Shown here in pieces: positions 15,210 to 23,757 of a DNA stretch of 64,000 nucleotides (position 1 is its first letter; the number at the start of each line of letters is the position of its first letter). The notes under the pieces were generated by a model. It was not told where the DNA came from, did no database searches, and saw nothing but the letters and a program-made list of their open reading frames with translations. Location of the stretch: NCBI GenBank assembly GCA_000785145.2, contig JSZA02000017.1, forward strand, positions 1 through 64,000, in the 5' to 3' direction. The position numbers and the translations under genes were made by a program. This stretch comes from Candidatus Thiomargarita nelsonii (GTDB lineage: Bacteria; Pseudomonadota; Gammaproteobacteria; Beggiatoales; Beggiatoaceae).

Positions 15210-18200
15210 TCAAGCATTAACCATATCCGCCGCCATATCAAGATCAACAGCAACCAAGCGCGATACGCCAGCTTCTTGCATAGTCACACCGATCAATTGA
15301 TCAGCTATTTCCATGGTCATCTTATTATGAGAAATAATAATAAATTGCACACGTTCTGACATGGCTTTGACCAAAGTACAAAAGCGTCCAACATTACTAT
15401 CATCCAGCGGCGCGTCAACTTCATCAAGCATACAAAACGGTGCAGGATTCAATTCAAAAATCGCAAACACTAAAGCTATCGCTGTCAAAGCCTTTTCGCC
15501 TCCAGATAGTAAATGTATATGACTATTGCGTTTGCCCGGTGGACGCGCCATAATCGTCACGCCCGCTTTTAATATATCTTCTCCAACCAATTGCAGACTC
15601 GCTTCTCCTCCTCCAAATAATCGCGGAAACATGCTTTGTAAAAATTTATTCACCTTATCCAGCGTATCTTTAAAGCGTGTCCGTATCTCACGATCAAGAT
15701 TTTTAATCGCCGTTTCTAAGGATTTCAGCGCATTATTTATGTCCTCTGCCTGACTGTCCAATTCGTTTTTACGCTTCAATTCTTCCTCATATTCCTCTAA
15801 AGCAGCCATATTGACTGAGCCCAAGCCCTCTAATTTACGCTCAACCGCCTCAATTTGTGCCTCCCAACTCGCCTCATCAGCATATTCAGGCAAATCGCCC
15901 AGTAAAGCAATCGGACTATATTCTGTTTTAGCTAACTCCTCCTCCAGCGTTTGGCGACGCACTTCATTGGCTTGACACTCTAAACGGGCTTTTTCAATAA
16001 CCGTGCGTAATTCATTGCAACGCGATTCAAGGCGTTTGCGTTCTCCCTCATAGTCACCCAAACTTGTCTCTAAATGGGCGACGGTTTGTTTAGCTTGAGT
16101 CAGCCCCTCTTCCGCTTCACTCCGTTTATGTTGATAATCTGCTAATTCTTTTTGCAAACTCTCTAAGGGTACCGCATTTTTTTCTAAATTTTTTTGTAAT
16201 TCATAACGTTGCTCATTCAATTGCTCCAATTGAGCTTTTTGGCGTTCAATGCCTTGCAACAAGCGAGCATGATCCGTGCGTAGCGACTCCACCCGTATTT
16301 CGCTCTTATGCCGATCATCTTTAGCCGCTTGCCAAGCCTCATTCGCTTGTTCTAGCGTTTCTTTATACAAGTCACGCTGACGACTTAATTCTTCTCGCTC
16401 ATCGGCTAAGCGATCCATTTCTTCTAAGGCAGCATGTAATTTATCGCTGGTTGTTTGCAAATCTTGTTTATCTTGATTGTTTTGTTCATTTAACTCTGCC
16501 CGTTCCTCAACAATCCGTTGCAATTGCGCTTTAATATGTTCAAGACGCGCCTCTTTGCCAGCCTGTTGTGATTCTAATTGGGACAATTGTTGACGGATTT
16601 CATTGACATGCAGTTGCGCTTGTTCACGCTGATTTTCTTGTTCCTGCAAAGTCGTTCGTTGGGTTTCTAAGCTTTTGGAAAGCGTTTGCACCGTCTCATC
16701 CAAGTGTGCCAATTGGGCAGTGATGTCATTAATTTCTTGTTCACGCGCTAAGGTGCCTTTATCGGTGCTTTGTTGACTTTGCAACCAATTAGTACCGAGC
16801 CATAAGCCTTGTGGTATGATGACCGATTCATGGGCGGCTAATTTGTCGCGCAATTGGTAGGCATCTGCCAGCGTATCGGCAACCCTTACGCCCGCTAATA
16901 AACTGGATAATGCCCAAGGGGCTTGTACTTTTTCAAGTAATAATTGAGAACGCTGCTCTTGCCCTTGAGAGGGGCATTTTTTAGTCTCAAACAACGCCAA
17001 TTCTCCTAACGGGGGATTTTCTAAGGCAGTCTGCAACGTCGCCAGTTCTTCTACACATAAGGCTTGCAAGCGTTGCCCTAAGACGATTTCCACCGCCCGT
17101 TCCCATCCTGTCTCTACTTGTAAAGATTGAGCCAGACGCGGCGCATTTTCTAATCCTTGCGCCTGTAACCAGGCAGCATCATTTTTACCCAAAGCCGCCT
17201 CTTGTAGGGTTTCCAATGAACTCAAGCGTCCACTGAGCTTGTGTAGTGTCGATTGATGCTCCTGCAATTCGCTTGACTGCTGTTGAGTGAGTTCACGCAA
17301 ATTCAGGACCGCCGCTTGATGCGTTTTTAAAGTGGCTTCACCCTCCTCTAAGCTGGCTTTCACTGTTGTGATCTCCGCCGTCAGCAAAGTCAGTGCCTGT
17401 TCTAAAGCTTTAATATCTAAATCTTTTCCCTGCTCCTCAAGGCGAAAGAGACGCTGCTTATTTTGTTCTAAGCGTTGCTCAATATTTTCCATCCGAGTGC
17501 GTTCAACTTGAGCACGTTGAGTCGGCTCCGCCGCACGTTGATTAAATTCATCCCATGTCGATTGCCAGTCTTGCAACTGTTCATCAGCATCACGCTGGGA
17601 TTGTACGGCTAGCGTTTCGCCTTCTTCTTTCAAACGTAAATCAGCCTCAGTTTCCTGAGTTTGGCTTTCCAAGGTAGCCAATTGTTGCTGATCAGATTTC
17701 AAAGTGCGCTGACTTTCTTCCCAATTGGTTTGGATTTGTTCTAAATCTCCTTCTAACTGTTCACGCCGATCATTGGCATGTTGAATAGATTGCTCTAAGC
17801 GAGTGATTTCAGATTCAATTTCATAAAAACGGGCTTGTACCTCGTTTAAAGTATTTTGAGCGATGCTTTGCGCTTTACGCTGCTCTTTATGCGTACTATC
17901 AAAATCCTGTAAAGCCTTAGAATCTGTTTCTAAAACAGTACTTTGCTCATCAATCGTCTGTTGATGCGCCTGTACAGCGGTATCAAGCGTATGCCAACGT
18001 ATCGCTTGCAATTGGGCTTTGAGCAACGCGCCTGATTTTTTAAGTTCTTGAAATTTTTCAGCTTGTTTAGCTTGGCGCTTGAGTTTGTTCAATTGTTTTT
18101 CTAATTCATTACGCACATCATCGAGCCGAGCGATATTTTCACGGGTATGATGCATACGTTGCTCAGTTTCCTTGCGCCGTTCTTTATATTTAGAAATCCC

Positions 18201-18695
18201 AGCCGCTTCTTCTAAAAAAACACGTAATTCTTCAGGCTTAGCCTCAATCAAACGCGAAATCATGCCTTGTTCGATAATGGCATAACTACGTGGACCTAAT
18301 CCGGTGCCTAAAAATAAATCAGTAATATCTTTGCGGCGACAACGGACACCATTGAGAAAATAGACAGATTGGCCATTACGGGATAGTTGCCTTTTAACGG
18401 CAATTTCAGAGTTATCGGGATACTGGGGGATATTGACATTTTCAAAGACTAATTCTATTGAGGCTTGATCAATTGCCTTACGAGTACGAGAGCCGTTAAA
18501 AATGACATCGCTCATTGCCGCCCCGCGTAATTGTTTGGCGGAGCTTTCTCCCATCACCCAACGGACGGCATCAATGACATTGGATTTGCCACAACCATTG
18601 GGACCAACAATCCCGACTTTATTGCTCGGAAATGAGAGAGTGGTCGGATCAACAAAAGATTTAAATCCTGTGAGTTTGAGTTTACTGAGTCGCAT
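15210..18695 (-). CDS. smc: Chromosome segregation ATPase SMC
   Basis: A protein of about 1161 residues, counted from the ATG at 18695 (MRLSKLKLTGFKSFVDPT, the family's usual start; an ATG four codons earlier is less likely). Walker A GPNGCGKSNVIDAVRWVMGE is N-terminal. Two long coiled coils flank the hinge at about residues 500-650. The C-terminal head has LLSGGEKALTAIALVFAIF (signature) and Walker B FCMLDEVDAPLDDSN. SMC dimers with ScpAB compact and organise the chromosome. Gammaproteobacteria vary between SMC and MukB; this one uses SMC. No scpA/scpB nearby. The gene is intact and its codon use resembles the housekeeping genes. Confidence 0.97.
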   Translation of the reverse strand: MRLSKLKLTGFKSFVDPTTLSFPSNKVGIVGPNGCGKSNVIDAVRWVMGESSAKQLRGAAMSDVIFNGSRTRKAIDQASIELVFENVNIPQYPDNSEIAVKRQLSRNGQSVYFLNGVRCRRKDITDLFLGTGLGPRSYAIIEQGMISRLIEAKPEELRVFLEEAAGISKYKERRKETEQRMHHTRENIARLDDVRNELEKQLNKLKRQAKQAEKFQELKKSGALLKAQLQAIRWHTLDTAVQAHQQTIDEQSTVLETDSKALQDFDSTHKEQRKAQSIAQNTLNEVQARFYEIESEITRLEQSIQHANDRREQLEGDLEQIQTNWEESQRTLKSDQQQLATLESQTQETEADLRLKEEGETLAVQSQRDADEQLQDWQSTWDEFNQRAAEPTQRAQVERTRMENIEQRLEQNKQRLFRLEEQGKDLDIKALEQALTLLTAEITTVKASLEEGEATLKTHQAAVLNLRELTQQQSSELQEHQSTLHKLSGRLSSLETLQEAALGKNDAAWLQAQGLENAPRLAQSLQVETGWERAVEIVLGQRLQALCVEELATLQTALENPPLGELALFETKKCPSQGQEQRSQLLLEKVQAPWALSSLLAGVRVADTLADAYQLRDKLAAHESVIIPQGLWLGTNWLQSQQSTDKGTLAREQEINDITAQLAHLDETVQTLSKSLETQRTTLQEQENQREQAQLHVNEIRQQLSQLESQQAGKEARLEHIKAQLQRIVEERAELNEQNNQDKQDLQTTSDKLHAALEEMDRLADEREELSRQRDLYKETLEQANEAWQAAKDDRHKSEIRVESLRTDHARLLQGIERQKAQLEQLNEQRYELQKNLEKNAVPLESLQKELADYQHKRSEAEEGLTQAKQTVAHLETSLGDYEGERKRLESRCNELRTVIEKARLECQANEVRRQTLEEELAKTEYSPIALLGDLPEYADEASWEAQIEAVERKLEGLGSVNMAALEEYEEELKRKNELDSQAEDINNALKSLETAIKNLDREIRTRFKDTLDKVNKFLQSMFPRLFGGGEASLQLVGEDILKAGVTIMARPPGKRNSHIHLLSGGEKALTAIALVFAIFELNPAPFCMLDEVDAPLDDSNVGRFCTLVKAMSERVQFIIISHNKMTMEIADQLIGVTMQEAGVSRLVAVDLDMAADMVNA

Positions 18696-18938
18696 TGGAT
18701 TGGTCAAAAATTTTTGATTATAACAGGATTGCGTTCCAGCAACAATAACTACAGAAGTTAAGACAAACAGACGGGGAGTATTTTAGGATATAATGGTTTG
18801 TAGGGGCAATCCTTTATGGTTGCCATAGCATTTTTGCACCGCGTGGAAACGAAAATAAATCCGTTTATTCCCCAAATCCGTTGTACTATACTTTGTTGTA
18901 CTATAAACCTAAATAACAACAGGAGCCAACCCCCTATT
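18696..18938. other. Divergent intergenic region between smc and the kinase gene
   Basis: About 240 bp carrying the promoters of both divergent genes. It contains a GGGGCAATCCTTTATGGTTGCC half-element at about 18802-18826 and a direct repeat TTGTACTATA (18881-18905). AGGAG at 18921 serves the kinase gene. No gene. Confidence 0.6.
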
Positions 18939-21900
18939 ATGTCCCTAAACACCCTCATCAAAGCCGGCATCACCGCCCTACTCGGTGGTCCCATTATAGA
19001 AATCCTAATCGAAAAAGCCAGCCAAAAAGCGACCAAAATTTTCAATGAAAAATTCACTTTTACGGCTTTTGAAATCGCTGAAACTTATCAAGAAAGCTAT
19101 AGCTACGCCTTGGCAGCCATCACCGCCGGATTAGTTGAGCCCGATGAAAAAATCAGCTTTTTACAAAGAATGAAGCAAACCAAAGTCAAGCGCGAATTCG
19201 CTGAACAAATTGAGCACGAATATTTACACCCCTTCGCCGCGCAACAGTCTCGCCCTATCGCAGTGTGTCGCCAACAACTGATTGAACAAATTAAAAAACT
19301 CGTCTCTCAGCCGCCCATTTTTAGTGCTGAAAAGCGCCGCTTTACGGAGTCTGAATTAGCCGCCTTCATCAAAGATGAAGGTGCTGTCGCCATTACTTCA
19401 CTGATTTTAGCCCAATTGCAAGGCTTAGATAAAACTTTAGAAGCCTTTTTCCGCTACAACGACTTATTAGGCAAAGCCACGCTATTCTTTTTTCGTGAAT
19501 TACTCCATAACGATCCACGCACTAAAACGACTTTGGAGACTTTACAAAGAGAACAATTATTAGTCAAAGTGGACCAAATCCAAACCACTCAAGAGCAATT
19601 GATCACGGGCTTATTACATCAATTAGATGAACAAAATGCCAAAGTCAAGCAAGCCCTCAAAACGGGCGCACCTAATCTCACTCAAATCACATCTCAACGA
19701 GATCGCCTACAAAACGCTATCGAAGTCGTGCCCCAACGCCTACAATCGGCTGTCAGCGATTGGCAAAAAAACCATCAGGCTTTTATTGAATTTTCGCATC
19801 AATTTAGCAGCTGGACACAATTATTGGATAGCAAAGTCGATCAAGTGCTAAAAGCGGTGGGCTCGCTAGGAGACATTGATAAAAATGTCAAAAGCTTGTT
19901 ACAGGAATTTCGGGACTTTATGCAGCGTTATGATTTATCCAGACAAGTGAAACCCCGTGACGAGTTTACTCAACACAATAGCAACAGTTTAGAATTGATT
20001 CGCACTGCCATTGCCGAGTTAAAACAGTTGCCAAGTGACAATCTACACTATCATCAACTGGTTATCATGGCGGGCACCGTCGTCTCTTCGACAGGCGACA
20101 TCTCTCTCGCGGAAAAATTATTTGTCCAAGCGCGAGAACAGGCTCGAAATAAGGCAGAAAGTGCTTTAGCCTCATTCAATCTCTTTCAAGTGAAACTCCG
20201 GCGCCAAGCTTTTCCCGAAGCCTTAGCTGATTTACAGTCGGCGATAGCCAATGAGCCAAGCTATGCTTTGCACAATCTCAGTCGCTATCCTATTCAAAAG
20301 CTCTTGGGTGCTGGTGGCATGGGTTGTGTTTTCCTAGCCCATGATGTCGATCAGTATAATAAACCAGTCGTCGTCAAATGCTTTTGGGAAGGGCGCCAGG
20401 GAAAACGCAATGAAATTTTTAAAGAAGCCATTTTGATGCGTGATATTGCCAGTGAATATGTGCCTAAGCCACTACATTGGGATTATGCTGATGCCATCCG
20501 AGAACAAAAGCCTTATTTTGTCACCGAATATATTGAGGGTGCTTTGGATGGCGAAACGTGGTTGAAAGAAGAGGGCAAGCTTGATATTGAAACGGGGCTG
20601 TCGGTGGGAATAGAAATCGCAAAAGGGCTACAAGTCGCGCATGAGCATCACATTTATCATTTAGATTTAAAACCCGCCAATTTGTTGCTTCAAAAAACGA
20701 AAAACGGCTTAATCTCGGTGAAAATCATAGATTTTGGACTGTCTCGGGTAGCGACTTCTTTGAGAGATAATGTACAGAGTGCAACGGGTAAGACGCAATT
20801 TGGTCAAATGATAATAGGGACATTGTATTATGCGCCACCGGAGCAATTAGGACATACGGAATATGGTGAACCGAGTGCCAAAAGCGATTTATATGCGTTT
20901 TCTGGTACTTTGTATCGCCTGATGACGGGAGAAATTCCTCAACCTTTAAATCCTGCCTGTTTGAGGGATGCGCCGCCGGCATTATTTGAATTGTTGTGCC
21001 AGTGTTTGAGCAGAGAACCGGCACAACGGCCTGATTCTGCACAAGATGTGGTCAAGCAGTTGACAGAGATTAAGGCAGAACTGTGCAGGACGCAGAGCGT
21101 CCCGGCAGGCATTCCTTTGCCTCGCGTGGGAACGAGAAAAAGGAGTCCAAGATTTATCTTGGGCTTGGGATTTGTTATCGTGCTGGGTGTGTTGATTTGG
21201 TTTGGGGTAAGAGAACAGCCTAAACCTAAAGTAGAGGAGCCAACATTTCAGGAGGAATCGCACTATTCATCGAGCGAATCCCAGAATTTTTGGCAAGCTA
21301 ATAACAAAAAAGTATTCCAAGATCGCCTAAAAGACGGCAGTTTAGGGCCAGAAATGGTGAAAATACCGGCAGGGCGGTTTCGTATGGGCGGGAATGAAGT
21401 TTCAGTGAGTGCTTTTGCGATGGGAAAATATGAAGTGACGTTTGCTGAATATGATAAGTTTGCGGAAGCCACGGGTAGAGAAAAGCCAGATGATAGAGGC
21501 TGGGGACGTGGCAATCGTCCGGTGATTAATGTGTCTTGGTATGATGCTAATGCTTATGCTGAATGGCTCAGTGAACAAACAGGAAAACAATATCGCTTAC
21601 CGACTGAGGCTCAATGGGAATATGGGGCGCGTGCAGGGACGGAGACTGAGTATTGGTGGGGTAACACCGCCTCACACGAATATGCTAATTATGGTGCTGA
21701 TGAATGCTGTAGTGGTTTAGCAGAAGGAAAAGACCGTTGGGAATATACCGCCCCTGTAGGTTCTTTCGCAGCCAATCCGTTTGGTTTGTATGATACGGCG
21801 GGGAATGTATGGGAGTGGACCTGCTCTGAGTATGAAAGTCGATATAGTGGTCAAGAACAGCGTTGTGCAAAAAAGATTAATGAAAACAACCGTTTGTCCT

Positions 21901-22013
21901 TGCGCGGCGGCTCGTGGATCAACGACACGACGAGGGTGCGGTCGGCTTACCGCAACGGCAGGAGGCCGACTTACCGCAACGGCGTCGTGGGCTTTCGGCT
22001 CGCCAGGCTATAA
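18939..22013 (+). CDS. Transmembrane Ser/Thr protein kinase with C-terminal FGE/C-type-lectin-fold domain; putative DGR target
   Basis: 1024 residues from ATG 18939 (AGGAG upstream; earlier in-frame codons are leader). Residues 1-440 are a helical, partly coiled-coil N-terminal region with TPR-like repeats near 395-440. Residues about 448-715 are a Hanks-type kinase: glycine loop LGAGGMG, K480 (VVVKC), HLDLKPANLL around D576, DFG at 598-600, then GTLYYAPPEQL. Residues 716-742 are encoded by inserted palindromic repeats. A membrane helix follows (about 739-757, FILGLGFVIVLGVLIWFGV). Residues about 791-1024 are an FGE domain close to that of the caspase protein at 10895. Topology suggests a receptor: periplasmic sensor, cytoplasmic kinase. 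Its last 39 codons form VR2. Confidence 0.93.
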   Translation: MSLNTLIKAGITALLGGPIIEILIEKASQKATKIFNEKFTFTAFEIAETYQESYSYALAAITAGLVEPDEKISFLQRMKQTKVKREFAEQIEHEYLHPFAAQQSRPIAVCRQQLIEQIKKLVSQPPIFSAEKRRFTESELAAFIKDEGAVAITSLILAQLQGLDKTLEAFFRYNDLLGKATLFFFRELLHNDPRTKTTLETLQREQLLVKVDQIQTTQEQLITGLLHQLDEQNAKVKQALKTGAPNLTQITSQRDRLQNAIEVVPQRLQSAVSDWQKNHQAFIEFSHQFSSWTQLLDSKVDQVLKAVGSLGDIDKNVKSLLQEFRDFMQRYDLSRQVKPRDEFTQHNSNSLELIRTAIAELKQLPSDNLHYHQLVIMAGTVVSSTGDISLAEKLFVQAREQARNKAESALASFNLFQVKLRRQAFPEALADLQSAIANEPSYALHNLSRYPIQKLLGAGGMGCVFLAHDVDQYNKPVVVKCFWEGRQGKRNEIFKEAILMRDIASEYVPKPLHWDYADAIREQKPYFVTEYIEGALDGETWLKEEGKLDIETGLSVGIEIAKGLQVAHEHHIYHLDLKPANLLLQKTKNGLISVKIIDFGLSRVATSLRDNVQSATGKTQFGQMIIGTLYYAPPEQLGHTEYGEPSAKSDLYAFSGTLYRLMTGEIPQPLNPACLRDAPPALFELLCQCLSREPAQRPDSAQDVVKQLTEIKAELCRTQSVPAGIPLPRVGTRKRSPRFILGLGFVIVLGVLIWFGVREQPKPKVEEPTFQEESHYSSSESQNFWQANNKKVFQDRLKDGSLGPEMVKIPAGRFRMGGNEVSVSAFAMGKYEVTFAEYDKFAEATGREKPDDRGWGRGNRPVINVSWYDANAYAEWLSEQTGKQYRLPTEAQWEYGARAGTETEYWWGNTASHEYANYGADECCSGLAEGKDRWEYTAPVGSFAANPFGLYDTAGNVWEWTCSEYESRYSGQEQRCAKKINENNRLSLRGGSWINDTTRVRSAYRNGRRPTYRNGVVGFRLARL
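21084..21164 (+). repeat. Two palindromic repeats inserted in frame in the kinase gene
   Basis: A GC-rich REP-like segment (GCAGGACGCAGAGCGTCC, then GCATTCCTTTGCCTCGCG and GTGGGAACGAG) is followed by a GTCCAAGATTTATCTTGG palindrome. Both are elsewhere intergenic in this window. Here they are read without a stop as residues 716-742, between the kinase domain and the membrane helix; the second palindrome even encodes the first helix residues (RFILGLG). Confidence 0.9.
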
Positions 22014-22018
22014 CCCTT
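21894..22018 (+). other. Putative DGR variable region 2 (VR2)
   Basis: 125 bp from codon 986 of the kinase-FGE gene to 5 nt past the stop, aligning without gaps to VR1 at 12587-12711. The codons at variable sites are ATC, AAC, ACG, GTG, CGG, TAC, AAC, TAC, AAC and GTC, against GGC, ATC, GCG, ATG, CGA, GAC, GAC, AAC, GGC and GGC in VR1. Invariant codons (TCG GCT, CGC, AGG AGG CCG ACT) are identical to the base. GC content jumps relative to the A+T-rich codons upstream. Confidence 0.75.
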
Positions 22019-22554
22019 TATTATTTATCACTTTTACTCTTTTTGTTTTTTTATTTTTTTATTTTTTTTTGTTTTTTTTTGTTTTTTTTTATTTTTTTCT
22101 GGTTTTGGGAATCATCAGGCGAGTGGAATCATAAAAATAGTTTTAAAATGAGAGGTATGTGTGGGGCTCCGCGCTGCGGAGCCCGCGATTTTTTGTGAGG
22201 AGTACAACTAATTGAGACAGCCTAGTGCAGGATAGCGGAAATCCCCATACCATCTCACAAAATGCCTGGAAATAAATTTCCAGGCATCTTTGGAGTTTCG
22301 GGAAATCCGCTTCGCTCCATTCCCGAAACAACATGGTCTGGATATTTCTCGTTCCCACGCTCTGCGTGGGAATGCATGCCTGGACGCTCCCGCGTCCTGC
22401 ACCAAAACCTTGCTATTTTTCTTATCACATATTAGTGAGCATTGGTTATCGCTATTGAGTCCCCATCATATCGAGCCTGCTGTAAAACGTCTGAATTAAA
22501 TTTTTCGTTCAAATTTGGCGATTGCTGAAAGATTATTTCTATAAAGGAAAAAAC
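22019..22554. repeat. Intergenic region with a T-rich tract and palindromes
   Basis: A 70-nt plus-strand tract of almost only T, broken by single G or A, lies at about 22038-22100. A GC palindrome GGGCTCCGCGCTGCGGAGCCC is at 22163-22183. An AAATGCCTGGAAATAAATTTCCAGGCATCT hairpin spans 22259-22288, split around a short loop. A GTTTCGGGAAATCCGC/ATTCCCGAAAC palindrome is at 22295-22330, and a REP-like unit at 22348-22402. No gene is supported. Confidence 0.75.
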
Positions 22555-23160
22555 ATGAAAGCGTCTATTTTATTCATCTTTTTCTACATTTCTACATCAC
22601 TTTTTGCCGCTACAGACGATGTCCCAGATGTTGGCACCTCATCAAGCAGTGTGCGCTTTGCCGCGATTGGCGATTATGGCTCAGGGAGCCAGAACGAGGC
22701 GGATGTGGCCAGCCTGCTCGACAATTGGAACGTGGAATGGTCAGTTCTACTGTGATTTCCTCAAGGATGCTGGCAGCCACTGCGCCGGCGGCACCACTAA
22801 CGCCTTCTTCCCCTCTCTGGGCAATCACGACTCAATGCCACCTTCGTTAAGGGCAACCATAAAGGATTGCCCCTACGTGAACCGTGATTTTTTGTAGGGG
22901 CGGGCAACCACAAGGGATTGCCCCTACGAAGTGGTTGCCCTTAGCTTAATGGCATTGCCTTGCAGCCTGGGGTGCTGATGCCATCATAACGGGCCACGAG
23001 CACAGCTATGAGCGGATTAACAGGGATGGTATCGTCTTCTTCGTCAACGGTCTGGGGGGTAAATCCAGGTACAGTTGCGGATCGCCGGTGACTGGTAGCC
23101 AGATATGCTACAACGACGATTATGGGGCCATGCTGATCGAGGCCAACTGGATGACACGGG
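22555..23160 (+). pseudogene. Purple-acid-phosphatase-like metallophosphoesterase, broken by deletions and a MITE-like insert
   Basis: Three fragments in changing frames make up one ancestral gene. (1) 22555 onward: signal peptide (ILFIFFYISTSLFA) and VRFAAIGDYGSGSQNEADVA, the first metal-binding DYG block. (2) In another frame from about 22735: GQFYCDFLKD, then PSLGNHDS, the GNHD metal motif. (3) After a 125-bp element at 22833-22957: GADAIITGHEHSYERI and FFVNGLGG, the GHEH motif and C-terminal strand. The GDNN block between (1) and (2), and about 80-100 residues between (2) and (3), are missing. The fragments are richer in G+C than neighbours, which suggests transfer. No function can remain. 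Confidence 0.8.
22833..22957. mobile_element. CAATGCC-family element inside the phosphatase pseudogene
   Basis: 125 bp with left end CAATGCCACC and right end CTTAATGGCATTG, and interior GGGCAACC/GGTTGCCC arms in three copies. No target duplication can be seen (flanks cacgact and ccttgca), fitting a deletion next to the element. Confidence 0.7.
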
Positions 23161-23722
23161 AGCTATTAGCTCCCACAAAGCGGGCAATCTCACCGAAAAA
23201 TGCCGGCTCGCCTATCAATGGATACTAGACAACGCGATCTATTCTCCCTACAATAACATTTTCAGGTTCTATCGCGCAGGCGTGGACAACGAATTAGCCA
23301 TCAAAGACTTAGGTTATAGCTATCAACGTAAACGTGATAGGATGAATGGAGATGCTTCGACTATAGCCTTGCAAATAGCGGCACGCGCCATTTTAGCGAT
23401 TTGGCAAAGAAAGGTAGATCGTTCACGCAAACGGGGCACTGATAATGCGCCTCGTTTTCTCCCTTATGCGAACTATTTTTTAGCCATGTTGATAGGAAAA
23501 CTATTGCTAGAAAAATTGAATATTTCTTTAAAACAACTGGATCATCAAAATTTTACCCAAGCAAAAAACCTGCTTGAGCATTCTTTTCAAGATATTTATT
23601 CATTAGCCATCGACAAACTTGAAGAAGCACTTAAAAAGTTATATGGTACACAGACAATACCGCTACAGCGTCTTGCGGCTACTTTTCGTCGTGGTGACTT
23701 GTTAGAGTTTTTTCATAAATAA
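23105..23722 (+). CDS. Unknown protein fragment joined to the phosphatase remnant
   Basis: The open frame encodes up to 205 residues, but the first 20 or so overlap the phosphatase remnant in another frame, so the true start is unknown and the gene may be a 3' fragment. From about residue 35 the product is a helical, mildly basic protein (YNNIFRFYRAGVDNELAIKDLGYSYQ, then RAILAIWQRK, FLAMLIGKLLLEKL, and a C terminus RRGDLLEFFHK). No family was recognised. It converges with the minus-strand gene at 23758 across a GTCCAAG palindrome (23725-23749). Confidence 0.4.
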   Translation: MLQRRLWGHADRGQLDDTGAISSHKAGNLTEKCRLAYQWILDNAIYSPYNNIFRFYRAGVDNELAIKDLGYSYQRKRDRMNGDASTIALQIAARAILAIWQRKVDRSRKRGTDNAPRFLPYANYFLAMLIGKLLLEKLNISLKQLDHQNFTQAKNLLEHSFQDIYSLAIDKLEEALKKLYGTQTIPLQRLAATFRRGDLLEFFHK

Positions 23723-23724
23723 GA

Positions 23725-23749
23725 CGTCCAAGATAAATCTTGGACTCCT
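23725..23749. repeat. GTCCAAG palindrome between convergent genes
   Basis: CCAAGATAAATCTTGG core with flanking GTCC and ACTCC, between the two stop codons. It could serve as a shared terminator stem, although it lacks a T run. Confidence 0.85.
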
Positions 23750-23757
23750 CTAAACTT

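Noticed and set aside
12587-22018. VR1/VR2 similarity as simple gene duplication
   Set aside because: Flanking FGE codons differ widely at silent sites, while inside the block only template-A-compatible positions differ and the 3' block extends past the stop codon.
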